Of a stretch of DNA of 64,000 bases, positions 1 through 7,792 are shown one piece after another. Both the position numbers and the translations under genes were made by a program. Position 1 is the stretch's first letter, and the number at the start of each line of letters is the position of its first letter. Under the pieces are notes generated by a model. The model had not been told where the DNA came from, ran no database searches, and saw only the letters and a list, made by a program, of their open reading frames with translations. Source of the stretch: Cytobacillus sp. FSL H8-0458 (GTDB lineage Bacteria > Bacillota > Bacilli > Bacillales > Cytobacillaceae); contig NZ_JBBOBR010000003.1 in the NCBI RefSeq assembly GCF_038002165.1, positions 62,001-126,000 of the forward strand, written 5' to 3'.

Positions 1-342
1 ATCTCCGCGCCTTTTCATGGCCCGTTCTTCCATTTTTTCCAGCTTTGCAGGATCGGTATGAAGGCTGACGGCGCCTGCCTGCTGATAGCCGGTCTCTGTC
101 TCGCCGTCTTTTTCAAGATCCCTGATCAGTGTCTGATAATAGGCCGCTCCCCCTTTGGCGAGCGCATACCACGCCTTATTCCGCCGCTGTGACAGCCAGG
201 GGCAAATAATTCCGGCCGCTGCATCGGTTGCCTGCCCCGGATCTTTGCGGTCGATAACGGTGACTTTAGCACCTGCCTTAGCCAAATGGTAGGCAGCAGA
301 AGCTCCCAGAATTCCTGCACCAATAACGATATGACTTTTCAT
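1..342 (-). CDS. FAD-dependent D-amino-acid oxidase-like oxidoreductase, N-terminal part
   Basis: The gene runs off the left edge of the window, so only about 114 N-terminal residues are seen. They start with a Rossmann FAD-binding motif (HIVIGAGILGASAAYHLAKAG) of the DadA/glycine oxidase type, followed by a conserved basic stretch around the cofactor (DRKDPGQATDAAAGIICPW). Enzymes of this family oxidise free amino acids or glycine at the inner side of the membrane. The start ATG (340-342) follows an AAAGGAG ribosome site. The family assignment is secure. The substrate cannot be told because the substrate-binding half is outside the window. Confidence 0.8.
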   Translation of the reverse strand, partial: MKSHIVIGAGILGASAAYHLAKAGAKVTVIDRKDPGQATDAAAGIICPWLSQRRNKAWYALAKGGAAYYQTLIRDLEKDGETETGYQQAGAVSLHTDPAKLEKMEERAMKRRGD

Positions 343-448
343 AATGACTCCTTTTTGCGATCTGGTATGCCACTTATTCTACAAGAGTTTGGGGAAAGGT
401 TCAAAAAGAGGGGCAGTTTTTTTGGTTCCTGGACGAGTGTTTTAAACT

Positions 449-488
449 AAAAACTGCATGACAGGCGCTACACCCATCATGCAGTTTT
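449..488 (-). terminator. Rho-independent terminator of the gamma-SASP gene
   Basis: An 11-bp perfect stem (AAAACTGCATG / CATGCAGTTTT) with a 17-nt loop starts immediately after the stop codon of the spore protein gene. On the minus strand it ends in a T-rich arm. Confidence 0.75.
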
Positions 489-489
489 A

Positions 490-681
490 TCAAAACGGCT
501 TATTCGGTTCATAGGTTGGCTGCTGGTTTTGTGCCTGATACTGCTGGCTTTTGGCTGCCGCATCCTGGACGTTTTCTTCAAGAGCAAATTCGGTGTCCAT
601 TCCTTTTTTGAATTGGTCAGCCTGGTTTTGGGCTGATACGATTTGCTGTTCTTCTGTTACTTTATTCGGCTGCTTTGGCAT
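490..681 (-). CDS. sspE: Gamma-type small acid-soluble spore protein
   Basis: This 63-residue protein is rich in Gln, Asn, Ala and Lys. It carries the motif DTEFALEENVQ, which matches the TEFA-x-E segment of gamma-type SASPs where the germination protease GPR cuts. It ends in the Gln/Asn-rich, low-complexity tail typical of the family. Gamma SASPs are stored in the spore core as an amino-acid reserve and do not bind DNA, unlike alpha/beta SASPs. The member here is shorter than B. subtilis SspE and has one GPR-type motif rather than two. A good AAAGGAG site precedes ATG 681. Its presence marks the host as a spore former. Forespore (sigma-G) expression is expected from the family and was not read from a promoter. 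Confidence 0.8.
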   Translation of the reverse strand: MPKQPNKVTEEQQIVSAQNQADQFKKGMDTEFALEENVQDAAAKSQQYQAQNQQPTYEPNKPF

Positions 682-749
682 CTCTATCTCTCCTTTAATT
701 TAGAAGTATAGCTATAGATTTTCCAAAGCTTCAGGCACTATTCACCTTT

Positions 750-1727
750 TTACAGATCCACCTTCGTTCCAACGCCTTCAAGAATTGCTTTTTCATAAAC
801 CTCTGCTGCCACAGCGAGGTCAAAATAGGCAATCCCGACTGATTTGAAAAAGGTAATCTCTTCATCGTTTTCTCGGCCAGCAACCACTCCGGATGATAAT
901 TGTCCGATTTCGCCATGCAGGTCCGAAAAGCTCCAGATGCCTTCTGTGGCAGGAATAATAAAATCACCGGCTTCATCTTTGACTCCTTCTATGGTATCCA
1001 CGACGATTTTAGAACTTCGCAGCAGCGTCTCTGTGTCGACTTCCTGCATATGCGGAAGATAGGAGCCTACCCCGTTAATATGCGTCCCCGGCTGAAGGGC
1101 CTTGCCTGAGAACACAGGCTTTTCCGAGCGGGTGCTGCAGATGACAATATCCGCCCGGGAAACAGCTTCATCCGCATTTTCCAGGATAGTCACCGCACAA
1201 TTAAACTCCTTAAACTTGTCAGCAAACTCATGTGCCTTTGCAGCTGTCCGGTTGTAAAGGAAAATTTCCTCTATTTTGCGAACCTCCAAAACAGCCTGAA
1301 GCTGTTCTTCAGCCATTGCCCCGCAGCCAATAACGGCCGCAGATCTTGCCGTTTTTTTCGCGAGATGCTTAGTGGCAATTCCGCTCACGGCCCCTGTCCG
1401 GAGTCTAGTCAGGTACGAGGCATTCATGCATGCCAGGTGTTCCCCTGTTTCCGTATCACTTAATAATATGACTCCCTGAGTGGTTTTCTTGCCGATTGCA
1501 GGGTTCTCAGGAAAGATGGTGACCACCTTCACAGCCGTTTTTCCGATAGGCGGCATGGCACTCGGCATATAAAGGGCAGAAGCTTGTTTCTCCGGAAAAT
1601 CAAGCACGGTTCTATGGGGATTCTGGATTTTCCCTTCCTGATTATGTACCAGAGCCTTTTCAAGATCTTTAATGGCTGATTCCATCGTATAGATGGATTT
1701 GATTTCTTTTTCAGATAATAAAAGCAT
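750..1727 (-). CDS. Ornithine cyclodeaminase/mu-crystallin family protein
   Basis: The 325-residue protein has the ornithine cyclodeaminase/mu-crystallin/alanine dehydrogenase fold. A substrate-binding N-terminal part contains a conserved Lys/Arg region (GKTAVKVVTIFPENP). A Rossmann NAD(P) domain follows from about residue 125, with the motif AVIGCGAMAEEQLQAV and a ribose-binding segment (YNRTAAKAHEFA). Family members act on ornithine, alanine, lysine-derived ketimines or opine-type compounds, so the substrate is open. An upstream TTG would lengthen the product by 40 residues, but that stretch overlaps the transporter gene. ATG 1727 with AAAGG is preferred. It lies 13 nt after the MHS transporter gene on the same strand, so the two probably form an uptake-plus-enzyme operon. 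Confidence 0.85.
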   Translation of the reverse strand: MLLLSEKEIKSIYTMESAIKDLEKALVHNQEGKIQNPHRTVLDFPEKQASALYMPSAMPPIGKTAVKVVTIFPENPAIGKKTTQGVILLSDTETGEHLACMNASYLTRLRTGAVSGIATKHLAKKTARSAAVIGCGAMAEEQLQAVLEVRKIEEIFLYNRTAAKAHEFADKFKEFNCAVTILENADEAVSRADIVICSTRSEKPVFSGKALQPGTHINGVGSYLPHMQEVDTETLLRSSKIVVDTIEGVKDEAGDFIIPATEGIWSFSDLHGEIGQLSSGVVAGRENDEEITFFKSVGIAYFDLAVAAEVYEKAILEGVGTKVDL

Positions 1728-1740
1728 GAACTCTACCTTT

Positions 1741-3075
1741 CTAAGCTTTATGATTGGTTTGTCCGAAGCCTGTATGGAATGAATTCTCCCCTGGCAGATC
1801 AGAATCCAGGTCCTGATTGCTGCGGTCGCGGACGGATGCAATCGCAATCAAGGAGATGGCGGCTGCAAGCATGATGTATAAGGCTACAGGGACATAGGAA
1901 TTATCATAGGCATTCAACAGGGCTGTTGCCACAAGAGGAGCTGTTCCTCCTGCCAGCGCTGCCCCTATTTGATAGCCCAGGGTGATGCCGGTATAGCGGA
2001 CATTCGACTTAAATATTTCAGAAAACATCGTTCCAAGGACAGCGGTGATTGGTGCCCAGATGATGCCGAGACCCAATATGGTGGCCACAACCAGCAGAAC
2101 GGCCGAACCCTGGTGAACTAGCCAGAAGTACGGAAAGGCATAAAGCATCATCAGAACCGTTCCGCCGACATAAAGCTTTTTTCGGCCAATTTTGTCAGAC
2201 AGTTTTCCCATGATTGGAATTAGTATTGTTGTAATAATGGTTGCAATCGTAACGGCATTCAATGTGACGGTGCGCGAGAAGCCAAGCTGTGTTGTCGCAT
2301 AGGAAACAATAAAGGTCCCGAAGATGTAAAATGGCGCTGTCTCCACCACTTTTGCGCCGACAGCAATCAATACTTCCTTCCAATGGCTGCGCATCGTTTC
2401 CACAAATGGAATCTTGGCGATTTCCCCTTTTTCCTGAGCCTTTTTAAAGGATGGTGTCTCATCAATGCCTTTGCGGATCCATAAGCCAAAAAAGACAAGC
2501 AGGGCACTCAGAATGAACGGTACGCGCCATCCCCATGATAAAAAAGCTTCCTCCGGCAATAATGTCATGATGGATAAAGCGAGTGTTCCGAGGAGCATTC
2601 CGATAGTGACACCCATTTGCGGAATGCTTCCAAAAAAGCCGCGCCGATTTTTTGGAGCATATTCAACAGCAAGCAGCAGTGCACCGCCCCATTCTCCTCC
2701 GAGTCCAATTCCTTGTATTAAGCGTAAAAGAATCAGCAGAATCGGTGCTGCCGCGCCTATATTGTCGTATGTAGGCAAAAAGCCCATGAGGACTGTTGCA
2801 CCGCCCATAAGGGACAGTGTGAGGACAAGTGTCTTCTTTCTGCCGATTTTATCCCCTATGTGGCTGAAAATAACCCCGCCAAGCGGACGGATGAAGAAAG
2901 CAAGTGCGAAAGAGGCATACGCCAGCATCAAACCGACAGCCGGATCATCACTGTGAAAAAACATTTGATTAAATACAAGTGCAGCAACCGTTCCGTATAA
3001 AAAGTAATCAAACCATTCGATGGAACTTCCGATCAGGCTTGCAATCAGGACTTTCTTTTCTAATTTCTTTTCCAT
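1741..3075 (-). CDS. MHS-family MFS transporter (metabolite:proton symporter)
   Basis: A 444-residue, 12-helix carrier of the metabolite:H+ symporter family (ProP/KgtP/ShiA type). Typical marks are the opening segment SLIGSSIEWFDYFLYGTVAA in helix 1 and the loop 2-3 signature GDKIGRKKTLV. A second matching loop (GKLSDKIGRKKLYV) begins the second half. Such carriers import carboxylates, betaines or aromatic acids with protons. It sits upstream of an ornithine-cyclodeaminase-like enzyme in the same transcription unit, which suggests it brings in that enzyme's substrate or a precursor (inference). The start at 3075 was chosen because AGAGGGGG lies just upstream; the longer frame to 3120 has no such site. 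Confidence 0.88.
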   Translation of the reverse strand: MEKKLEKKVLIASLIGSSIEWFDYFLYGTVAALVFNQMFFHSDDPAVGLMLAYASFALAFFIRPLGGVIFSHIGDKIGRKKTLVLTLSLMGGATVLMGFLPTYDNIGAAAPILLILLRLIQGIGLGGEWGGALLLAVEYAPKNRRGFFGSIPQMGVTIGMLLGTLALSIMTLLPEEAFLSWGWRVPFILSALLVFFGLWIRKGIDETPSFKKAQEKGEIAKIPFVETMRSHWKEVLIAVGAKVVETAPFYIFGTFIVSYATTQLGFSRTVTLNAVTIATIITTILIPIMGKLSDKIGRKKLYVGGTVLMMLYAFPYFWLVHQGSAVLLVVATILGLGIIWAPITAVLGTMFSEIFKSNVRYTGITLGYQIGAALAGGTAPLVATALLNAYDNSYVPVALYIMLAAAISLIAIASVRDRSNQDLDSDLPGENSFHTGFGQTNHKA

Positions 3076-3270
3076 TCCATTTCCCCCTCTCTTAACTGTA
3101 AAAATGTACAAGTTCATCATAGTTTATATTATTTTGATATTTCAATATATTTTTAAAATTGGGTAATAAATAGAACTTATTTACCTGTCCAATCCCTAAG
3201 GTGAAAGTATGGGAATGTTTTTGTTATAATCATAATACTTAGATGGAATTTGACTTTAACTGGAGTGAAC

Positions 3271-4446
3271 ATGTTGAATACTAAAAAAGCACTGCCTCTT
3301 TTATTCGCCGTTATGTTTCTTGTGATGGTGGGGTTTGGAATCATTATTCCTGTCATCCCCTTTTATGCGGAAGAATTAGGGGCATCACCCACTGAACTGG
3401 GCCTGTTAATGGCCGTTTATTCGCTGATGCAGCTGCTGTTTGCGCCTATGTGGGGGCGCGTTTCCGATAAGATCGGACGCAAGCCTGTTATTATGATCGG
3501 CATTTTTGGGCTTGGATTGTCTTTTTTTATGATGGCCCTGTCCACTGAGCTGTGGATGCTGTTTGCAGCCAGAATTATCGGCGGCTTTCTGTCGTCTGCC
3601 AATATGCCGACTGTCATGGCCTATGTAGCGGATATTACATCTGAAGAAGACCGCGGAAAAGGGATGGGCATCATTGGTGCTGCAGTGGGCTTAGGCTTTA
3701 TTTTCGGCCCGGCGATCGGCGGCATCTTTTCCCGGGAAAGTTTGAACCTTCCTTTCTACGCGGCAGGAACATCTTCGTTTATCACATTCTTCCTTGTCAT
3801 GCTTGTGCTGAAGGAGTCTCTGTCACCGGAGCAGCGCAGCAAGGGAACGGCTAAGCGTCCGGGTCTGATGACCGCTTTAAGAGGAAACACCGGCATTTTG
3901 TTTATCCTTCAGCTGTTTGTTTCACTGTCACTGGCAGGACTGGAAGCAACCTTCGCTTATTTTGCGGCTGAAAAAGCCGGCCTTGGCACCGTTGAGCTGG
4001 GCTATATCTTTATGATTATGGGATTTGGAGGAGCCCTTGTGCAGGGCGGTCTGGTAGGACGAATGACGAAAAAGTATGGAGAAGGGGCTGTGATTCAGCT
4101 GGGGATCATCGTCTCCGCCATTGGCTTTGGACTGATTCTCCTGGTTGACAGTTTTACGACTGCAGCGATTTTCCTGACGATTTTCGGCATAGGGAACGGA
4201 TTTATCCGTCCGAGTGTTTCTTCCCTGCTGACAAAGACATCTCAAACTGGACACGGCAGCACGACCGGCCTGCTGTCATCATTCGATTCCCTGGGACGCA
4301 TTATCGGCCCTCCGCTCGGAGGATGGCTGTTCACCATCAGCATCGGTGCTCCGTACCTGACGGGAATTCTGCTTTCCGGTTTGGCATTCATAATGTATCG
4401 TGTTTATTCTGCCAAGGTAAACAGAACCCGTTCGATTACACCTTAA
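3271..4446 (+). CDS. MFS multidrug/tetracycline-type efflux transporter (Bmr/NorA-like)
   Basis: A 391-residue, 12-helix proton antiporter of the DHA1 family. Motif A is present in loop 2-3 (GRVSDKIGRKPVIM), and helix 5 has the antiporter motif C (GAAVGLGFIFGPAIGG). The order and spacing resemble Bmr/Blt of B. subtilis and NorA, which expel cationic drugs and fluoroquinolones. The start ATG 3271 follows CTGGAGTG. The gene is divergent from the MHS transporter and ends before a strong terminator, so it is monocistronic. No drug-sensing regulator such as BmrR is adjacent. The substrate range is not predictable. Confidence 0.88.
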   Translation: MLNTKKALPLLFAVMFLVMVGFGIIIPVIPFYAEELGASPTELGLLMAVYSLMQLLFAPMWGRVSDKIGRKPVIMIGIFGLGLSFFMMALSTELWMLFAARIIGGFLSSANMPTVMAYVADITSEEDRGKGMGIIGAAVGLGFIFGPAIGGIFSRESLNLPFYAAGTSSFITFFLVMLVLKESLSPEQRSKGTAKRPGLMTALRGNTGILFILQLFVSLSLAGLEATFAYFAAEKAGLGTVELGYIFMIMGFGGALVQGGLVGRMTKKYGEGAVIQLGIIVSAIGFGLILLVDSFTTAAIFLTIFGIGNGFIRPSVSSLLTKTSQTGHGSTTGLLSSFDSLGRIIGPPLGGWLFTISIGAPYLTGILLSGLAFIMYRVYSAKVNRTRSITP

Positions 4447-4507
4447 AAAAAGGAGGCTCATTTTGTAACGGGTTCTGTTTTGAAGTACAAAATATAAAAA
4501 AGCATCA

Positions 4508-4550
4508 AAAAAGGGATATCAAATCGCAATGATTTGGTAATCCCTTTTTT
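4508..4550 (+). terminator. Terminator after the MFS efflux gene
   Basis: The arms GGGATATCAAATC and GATTTGGTAATCCC pair around a short loop and are followed by six T. The run of A before the stem makes it potentially bidirectional. Confidence 0.75.
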
Positions 4551-4834
4551 CATTGATATTACTGGTTTTTTGTTAAAATAACGGTCTAATTCGCACCCAT
4601 ATTCGTACCTTGAATTTCAGTATTACAGAACTTTCTGTAATACGAAAATCGCCTTACTGTTTTCTATCCTATTTCATTGTTAAAAAAAATTAGAAACTCA
4701 TTTATTTTCAGTAAATCAGTTCAGTAGTCCGGGATATGGTAAAATTAGATTGAACGTTCTTTAACTAACGAAGCAGTTTAGTTCAATAACTGTAATGAAT
4801 ATATGTATAAAGCTGTAAGGAAGGAGAGTATGTA
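4551..4834. other. AT-rich intergenic region with a short repeat motif
   Basis: No gene is seen here. The stretch is clearly more AT-rich than the flanking core genes. At 4774-4790 it contains CAGTTTAGTTCAATAAC, whose core GTTTAGTT returns inverted at 5305-5313 after the next gene and again inside the IS110 leader at 6813-6823. An AAGGAGAG ribosome site for the next gene ends the region. Confidence 0.5.
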
Positions 4835-5290
4835 GTGGAATATAATTTAGCTGTAAATATTCCAAGTTATACAAATATTGATTCAACCTTTCCAAAGCCA
4901 GTTAATGAAAATTACAATTATTGGCTTGCTTTAATAGAACACTTCTTAACGATATCAGATACTATCGAGATTCATTGTTGGAACGAGGAAACAGATACTA
5001 TTGATGAAATTAATTCTTTATATAAAGAGGAATTTGAAGTAGGTATAGAAGAGAATCTAACAATTTTTAAAGGTACTATATCCAAATTACTAATAGATTA
5101 TCTATTGAATAAAAGTATAAATAATAACGGTGACCTAAAGTGGTTCACACTCAATTTAGAGAGATTGAGGCTGCCTGTGTTTCATTCAGGACATTGGGGT
5201 ACAGAATTATTTATACCTAATATTACTAAGGAGGATATTACCTTCATTAAAAGTGTAACACCCAAAGAAACAAACTTTCTGGAATATTAA
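4835..5290 (+). CDS. AT-rich orphan protein of unknown function
   Basis: I do not recognise this 151-residue protein. It is acidic, rich in Asn, Ile and Leu, with no signal peptide, membrane segment or Cys cluster. A Trp-containing segment (YNYWLALIEHFLTISDTIEIHCWNE, residues about 27-50) looks like alternating helix and strand. The start is GTG 4835, behind a good AAGGAGAG site at proper spacing; the nearby ATG at 4830 is followed by a stop. Base composition is distinctly lower in GC than the neighbours, and inverted copies of GTTTAGTT flank the gene. An IS110 element follows. These signs suggest a cargo-like acquired gene, perhaps an immunity or defence accessory, but that is only inference. 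Confidence 0.6.
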   Translation: MEYNLAVNIPSYTNIDSTFPKPVNENYNYWLALIEHFLTISDTIEIHCWNEETDTIDEINSLYKEEFEVGIEENLTIFKGTISKLLIDYLLNKSINNNGDLKWFTLNLERLRLPVFHSGHWGTELFIPNITKEDITFIKSVTPKETNFLEY

Positions 5291-5298
5291 ATAACAGC

Positions 5299-5313
5299 CT
5301 TATTCAACTAAAC
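5299..5313. repeat. Inverted copy of the GTTTAGTTGAATAAG motif
   Basis: The sequence CTTATTCAACTAAAC is the reverse complement of GTTTAGTTGAATAAG. Related copies lie at 4774-4790 (GTTTAGTTCAATAA, opposite orientation) and at 6942-6951 (GTTGAATAAG). The nine bases CAACTAAAC also occur in the IS110 leader RNA strand. Confidence 0.55.
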
Positions 5314-5389
5314 CAGCTAATAGTTTGTCAACATTTTTCAATAAAATGATTAATAACGTCATGATATACTAAAAATGTTCATGCCAAAT

Positions 5390-5427
5390 AACCTTCCTCT
5401 ATGTCTTATTTGGAAGGTTTTGTTGTA
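5390..5427. terminator. Hairpin at the 3' side of the IS110 transposase gene
   Basis: AACCTTCC and GGAAGGTT pair across a 14-nt loop. A T-rich run follows on the plus strand (TTTTGTTG). It may shield the element from outside transcription; its exact strand of action is uncertain. Confidence 0.5.
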
Positions 5428-5445
5428 TTTAGTTAGATATAGTTT

Positions 5446-6684
5446 TTAATCTGTATCTTGGAAAATAGTTCTGCTTTTTAGTAAGGCAAAAATCCAATGT
5501 AAGAGCTTATTAACACATGCAATAACTGCTACTCTAAAGGGTTTTCCTTCTTCCCGTTTCTTATCGTAAAACTCCCTTAATTTTTTATTGCGTGCGATGA
5601 TTTCATCAGTTGTTTTCTTTTTACGAGCATCACGAATACCACTTTGAACAGCCATATACAAGGCATGACGAAGCCTGCTAGAACCTCGTTTGGTAATTCG
5701 ATTTACTGATGCGGTAAACTTACCAGAAGAGAAAACACTAGGATCCACTCCAGCGAATGCAACGAGCTTTTTGGCATCATTGAACCGATCTATCTCACCA
5801 ATTTCGGAAATAATCGTGGCGGCGATTTTCTCTCCAATTCCAGGGATAGACTGAAGTATATGATATTCTTCAATTTCTTTAGCGAGGGCATCTATTTCAA
5901 CTGCAATTTTAGATAGATGCTCTTGGTATTGAAGAACGATCTTGACTAATAACTCTAGATTAAAAATATTACTCTGGTAGAGGTTGTTTTGAAACGGATT
6001 ACGAAGGGCTGCTTCCCTTAATTTTTTAGCCTTTTCGTTTGCCCATGCATCTGAACGACTCATACATAGCGAAGCTATTTTCTCTGTTATTTCTCTTTCA
6101 CTCACACTTAACACTACTTCTGAAGTAGGAAATGCTAATAATGTAAGCAATGAGACTTTGGAATATAAACTTCCAAAAACTCCTCTATATTCAGGAAATA
6201 CCTGATCCAAAAGGGTATGCAGCTGTATTTTCGTCTGTGCTGATACTTCGGCAATACTTTCTTGTTGTCTTGTTAGATTACGAAGATTTAAAAGTTGAAT
6301 TCCTCTTTTTTTATAAGGCTCTAACTCTTCTTTATAAAACAGCTCGCAAAGGTGGTAAGCATCAATTGCATCTGTTTTTACCTTCCGCAAACTCGAACTT
6401 TTGGCTCGATGGGAGATAAGAGGATTGACAACAATATAAACAAAACTTTGCTCCTCAAGAAATTGAATTACAGGAAAATGGTAATGTCCTGTTGATTCTA
6501 AAACCACCGTTGGCTGATGACTACCAGCTGAACTTTCTACTTCATGAAGGAACTCTAATAAACTACCTAAACCATCGGTATTGTGCTTGATACTAAAGCT
6601 CTTCCGATACGGTTTGCCTTTGTCTAAAAATGCTTGAACCTGACTCTCTCCTTTTGATACATCCAGGCCAATGACTGGATTCAT
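5446..6684 (-). CDS. IS110-family transposase (DEDD recombinase)
   Basis: This 412-residue protein is a full-length IS110-type transposase. The N-terminal RuvC-like DEDD domain shows GLDVSK (Asp8), VLESTGHYH (Glu around 63) and KTDAIDAYHL (the last acidic pair, around residues 104-107). A coiled-coil middle follows. The C-terminal transposase_20 domain (residues about 275-375) has SIPGIGEKIAATIISEIG and the serine-rich VDPSVFSSGKF region carrying the expected catalytic Ser, then TKRGSSRLRHALY. IS110 enzymes cut and join through Holliday-type intermediates guided by a bridge RNA made from the non-coding end. The reading frame is intact, so the element may be active. The gene starts at ATG 6684 with AGGAGGAG. 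Confidence 0.95.
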   Translation of the reverse strand: MNPVIGLDVSKGESQVQAFLDKGKPYRKSFSIKHNTDGLGSLLEFLHEVESSAGSHQPTVVLESTGHYHFPVIQFLEEQSFVYIVVNPLISHRAKSSSLRKVKTDAIDAYHLCELFYKEELEPYKKRGIQLLNLRNLTRQQESIAEVSAQTKIQLHTLLDQVFPEYRGVFGSLYSKVSLLTLLAFPTSEVVLSVSEREITEKIASLCMSRSDAWANEKAKKLREAALRNPFQNNLYQSNIFNLELLVKIVLQYQEHLSKIAVEIDALAKEIEEYHILQSIPGIGEKIAATIISEIGEIDRFNDAKKLVAFAGVDPSVFSSGKFTASVNRITKRGSSRLRHALYMAVQSGIRDARKKKTTDEIIARNKKLREFYDKKREEGKPFRVAVIACVNKLLHWIFALLKSRTIFQDTD

Positions 6685-6694
6685 GCTTTTCTCC

Positions 6695-6890
6695 TCCTAA
6701 AACTCAATTTGTCGGTATCCCCTAAGGCTTCTTGTAATGTCATAGGTTCGCTTGTTAAACGGGATCTTTGTCCCAACCAGCCTGAAACATGTTTATACAA
6801 GTAGGGGGTGAACAGTTTAGTTGACGGGATTTAACCCACGGGTGCGACGTTCTACCCCGACTACCGTTATATAATAAGACCCAAAATTAA
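6695..6890 (-). ncRNA. Candidate bridge RNA of the IS110 element
   Basis: The leader upstream of the transposase gene folds (by eye, minus strand) into two successive stem-loops. In the first, GTAGTCGGGGTAGAAC can pair with GTTCACCCCCTAC, enclosing a large internal loop. In the second, GGTT and AACC enclose GGGA/TCCC. Two guide-bearing loops between element end and transposase gene is the layout described for IS110 bridge RNAs. The first loop contains CAACTAAACTG, matching the flanking repeat at 5305-5313 and at 4774-4783, as expected of a target-binding guide. This is inference from position and pairing; boundaries are approximate. Confidence 0.5.
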
Positions 6891-6961
6891 AAGGTCAACC
6901 AGAAATATCTGGCTAACCTTATATTACGAACGGGTGCTTATGTTGAATAAGTAAAAATTAC

Positions 6962-6990
6962 AAAAAGCTCGGGATCTCCGAGCTTTTTTT
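6962..6990 (+). terminator. Terminator right of the IS110 element
   Basis: AAAAAGCTCGG and CCGAGCTTTTT form an 11-bp stem around GATCT, followed by more T. The A-run on the other side makes it usable from both strands. Confidence 0.75.
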
Positions 6991-7106
6991 ACATTTAATG
7001 TGTTTTTAGGGTTGTTAAATCATATACGATTTGAAATACCTTTTCCTATGCGACTTACGGTTTTGTACTCGAAAACAGAACCCATTACTCATTTTGCCTC
7101 CTTTTT

Positions 7107-7703
7107 CTACTTTTGCAGGATCACCTGGATGACATGTCCCGTGCCTGTATGGCCTTTTCCTTCTACTCTTTCCTGTTCGCCGTAAAAGAAATGGAGGACT
7201 TTATAGTTCTTAATCCATTGGAGAATATCTGCCGGATCATAGACCATATCCACACTTTTTGGCCCGCCTGTTCCATAGTGGAGCTGATCCTCTGAATAGA
7301 CCTCAAGCATCACAATTCCACCCGGCTTGACAACGGAAACCAGCTTATCAAATACAGTTTTTTGGTCTTTTTTCAAAAAATGGCCGAAAACCATAACCGA
7401 AGCGTCATATTCACCGGATGGCACAGAATCATGAATCAGATCCTTCTGCCCTGTTTCCACTCTGACTTGATGGCGCCCAGCCAGCTGCTGTGTTTTGTCT
7501 AACCCGCTTTGCGTATAATCCCATGCTGTTACATCATGCCCCTGCCTGGCAAGGAACACAGCATTTCGGCCCTCCCCCTCGGCAAAGGCAACAACTCTTT
7601 TGTGCCCTTTAAGCCGCCATGCCTGCTCCCTGATGAATTCATTGGGTTCTTCACCATATAAATAGCCTTCCTGAGAAAACTTTTCTTCCCATAGATTTGC
7701 CAA
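7107..7703 (-). CDS. Class I SAM-dependent methyltransferase
   Basis: A 198-residue Rossmann methyltransferase of the small TehB/UbiE-like kind. The SAM-binding motif I reads VVAFAEGEGRNAVFLARQG (Gly-rich loop around residues 37-55), and the acidic residue ending strand 2 is in VTAWDYT. Motif post-I (KDLIHDSVPSGEYDASVMVF) and VKPGGIVMLEVY complete the fold. The substrate is not deducible. Two starts compete: GTG 7712 overlaps the GGAAGGAG ribosome site, whereas TTG 7703 lies eight bases after it, so TTG is preferred. The gene stands alone and is divergent from the thioredoxin-like gene 7793-8122. Confidence 0.85.
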   Translation of the reverse strand: MANLWEEKFSQEGYLYGEEPNEFIREQAWRLKGHKRVVAFAEGEGRNAVFLARQGHDVTAWDYTQSGLDKTQQLAGRHQVRVETGQKDLIHDSVPSGEYDASVMVFGHFLKKDQKTVFDKLVSVVKPGGIVMLEVYSEDQLHYGTGGPKSVDMVYDPADILQWIKNYKVLHFFYGEQERVEGKGHTGTGHVIQVILQK

Positions 7704-7792
7704 TCTAACCACTCCTTCCCCATAAGGTATTCTAGGGGAGGTTCTGGAAATCCTATTGTATAATGGAAAAAATGCGCAAGAGGAGGATAATG

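Larger units (their letters stand above)
5300..6960 (-). mobile_element. IS110-family insertion element (ends approximate)
   Basis: One element is inferred from the intact transposase gene plus a structured non-coding leader of about 250 nt upstream and a short downstream end. IS110 elements lack terminal inverted repeats, so exact ends cannot be read. Both sides carry relatives of the same motif (CTTATTCAAC on the left, GTTGAATAAG on the right), which may belong to the target rather than the element. Confidence 0.6.

Noticed and set aside
1728-1847. N-terminal extension of the ornithine-cyclodeaminase-like protein from TTG 1847
   Set aside because: It would overlap the transporter gene by about 100 bases, and ATG 1727 has a proper ribosome site.
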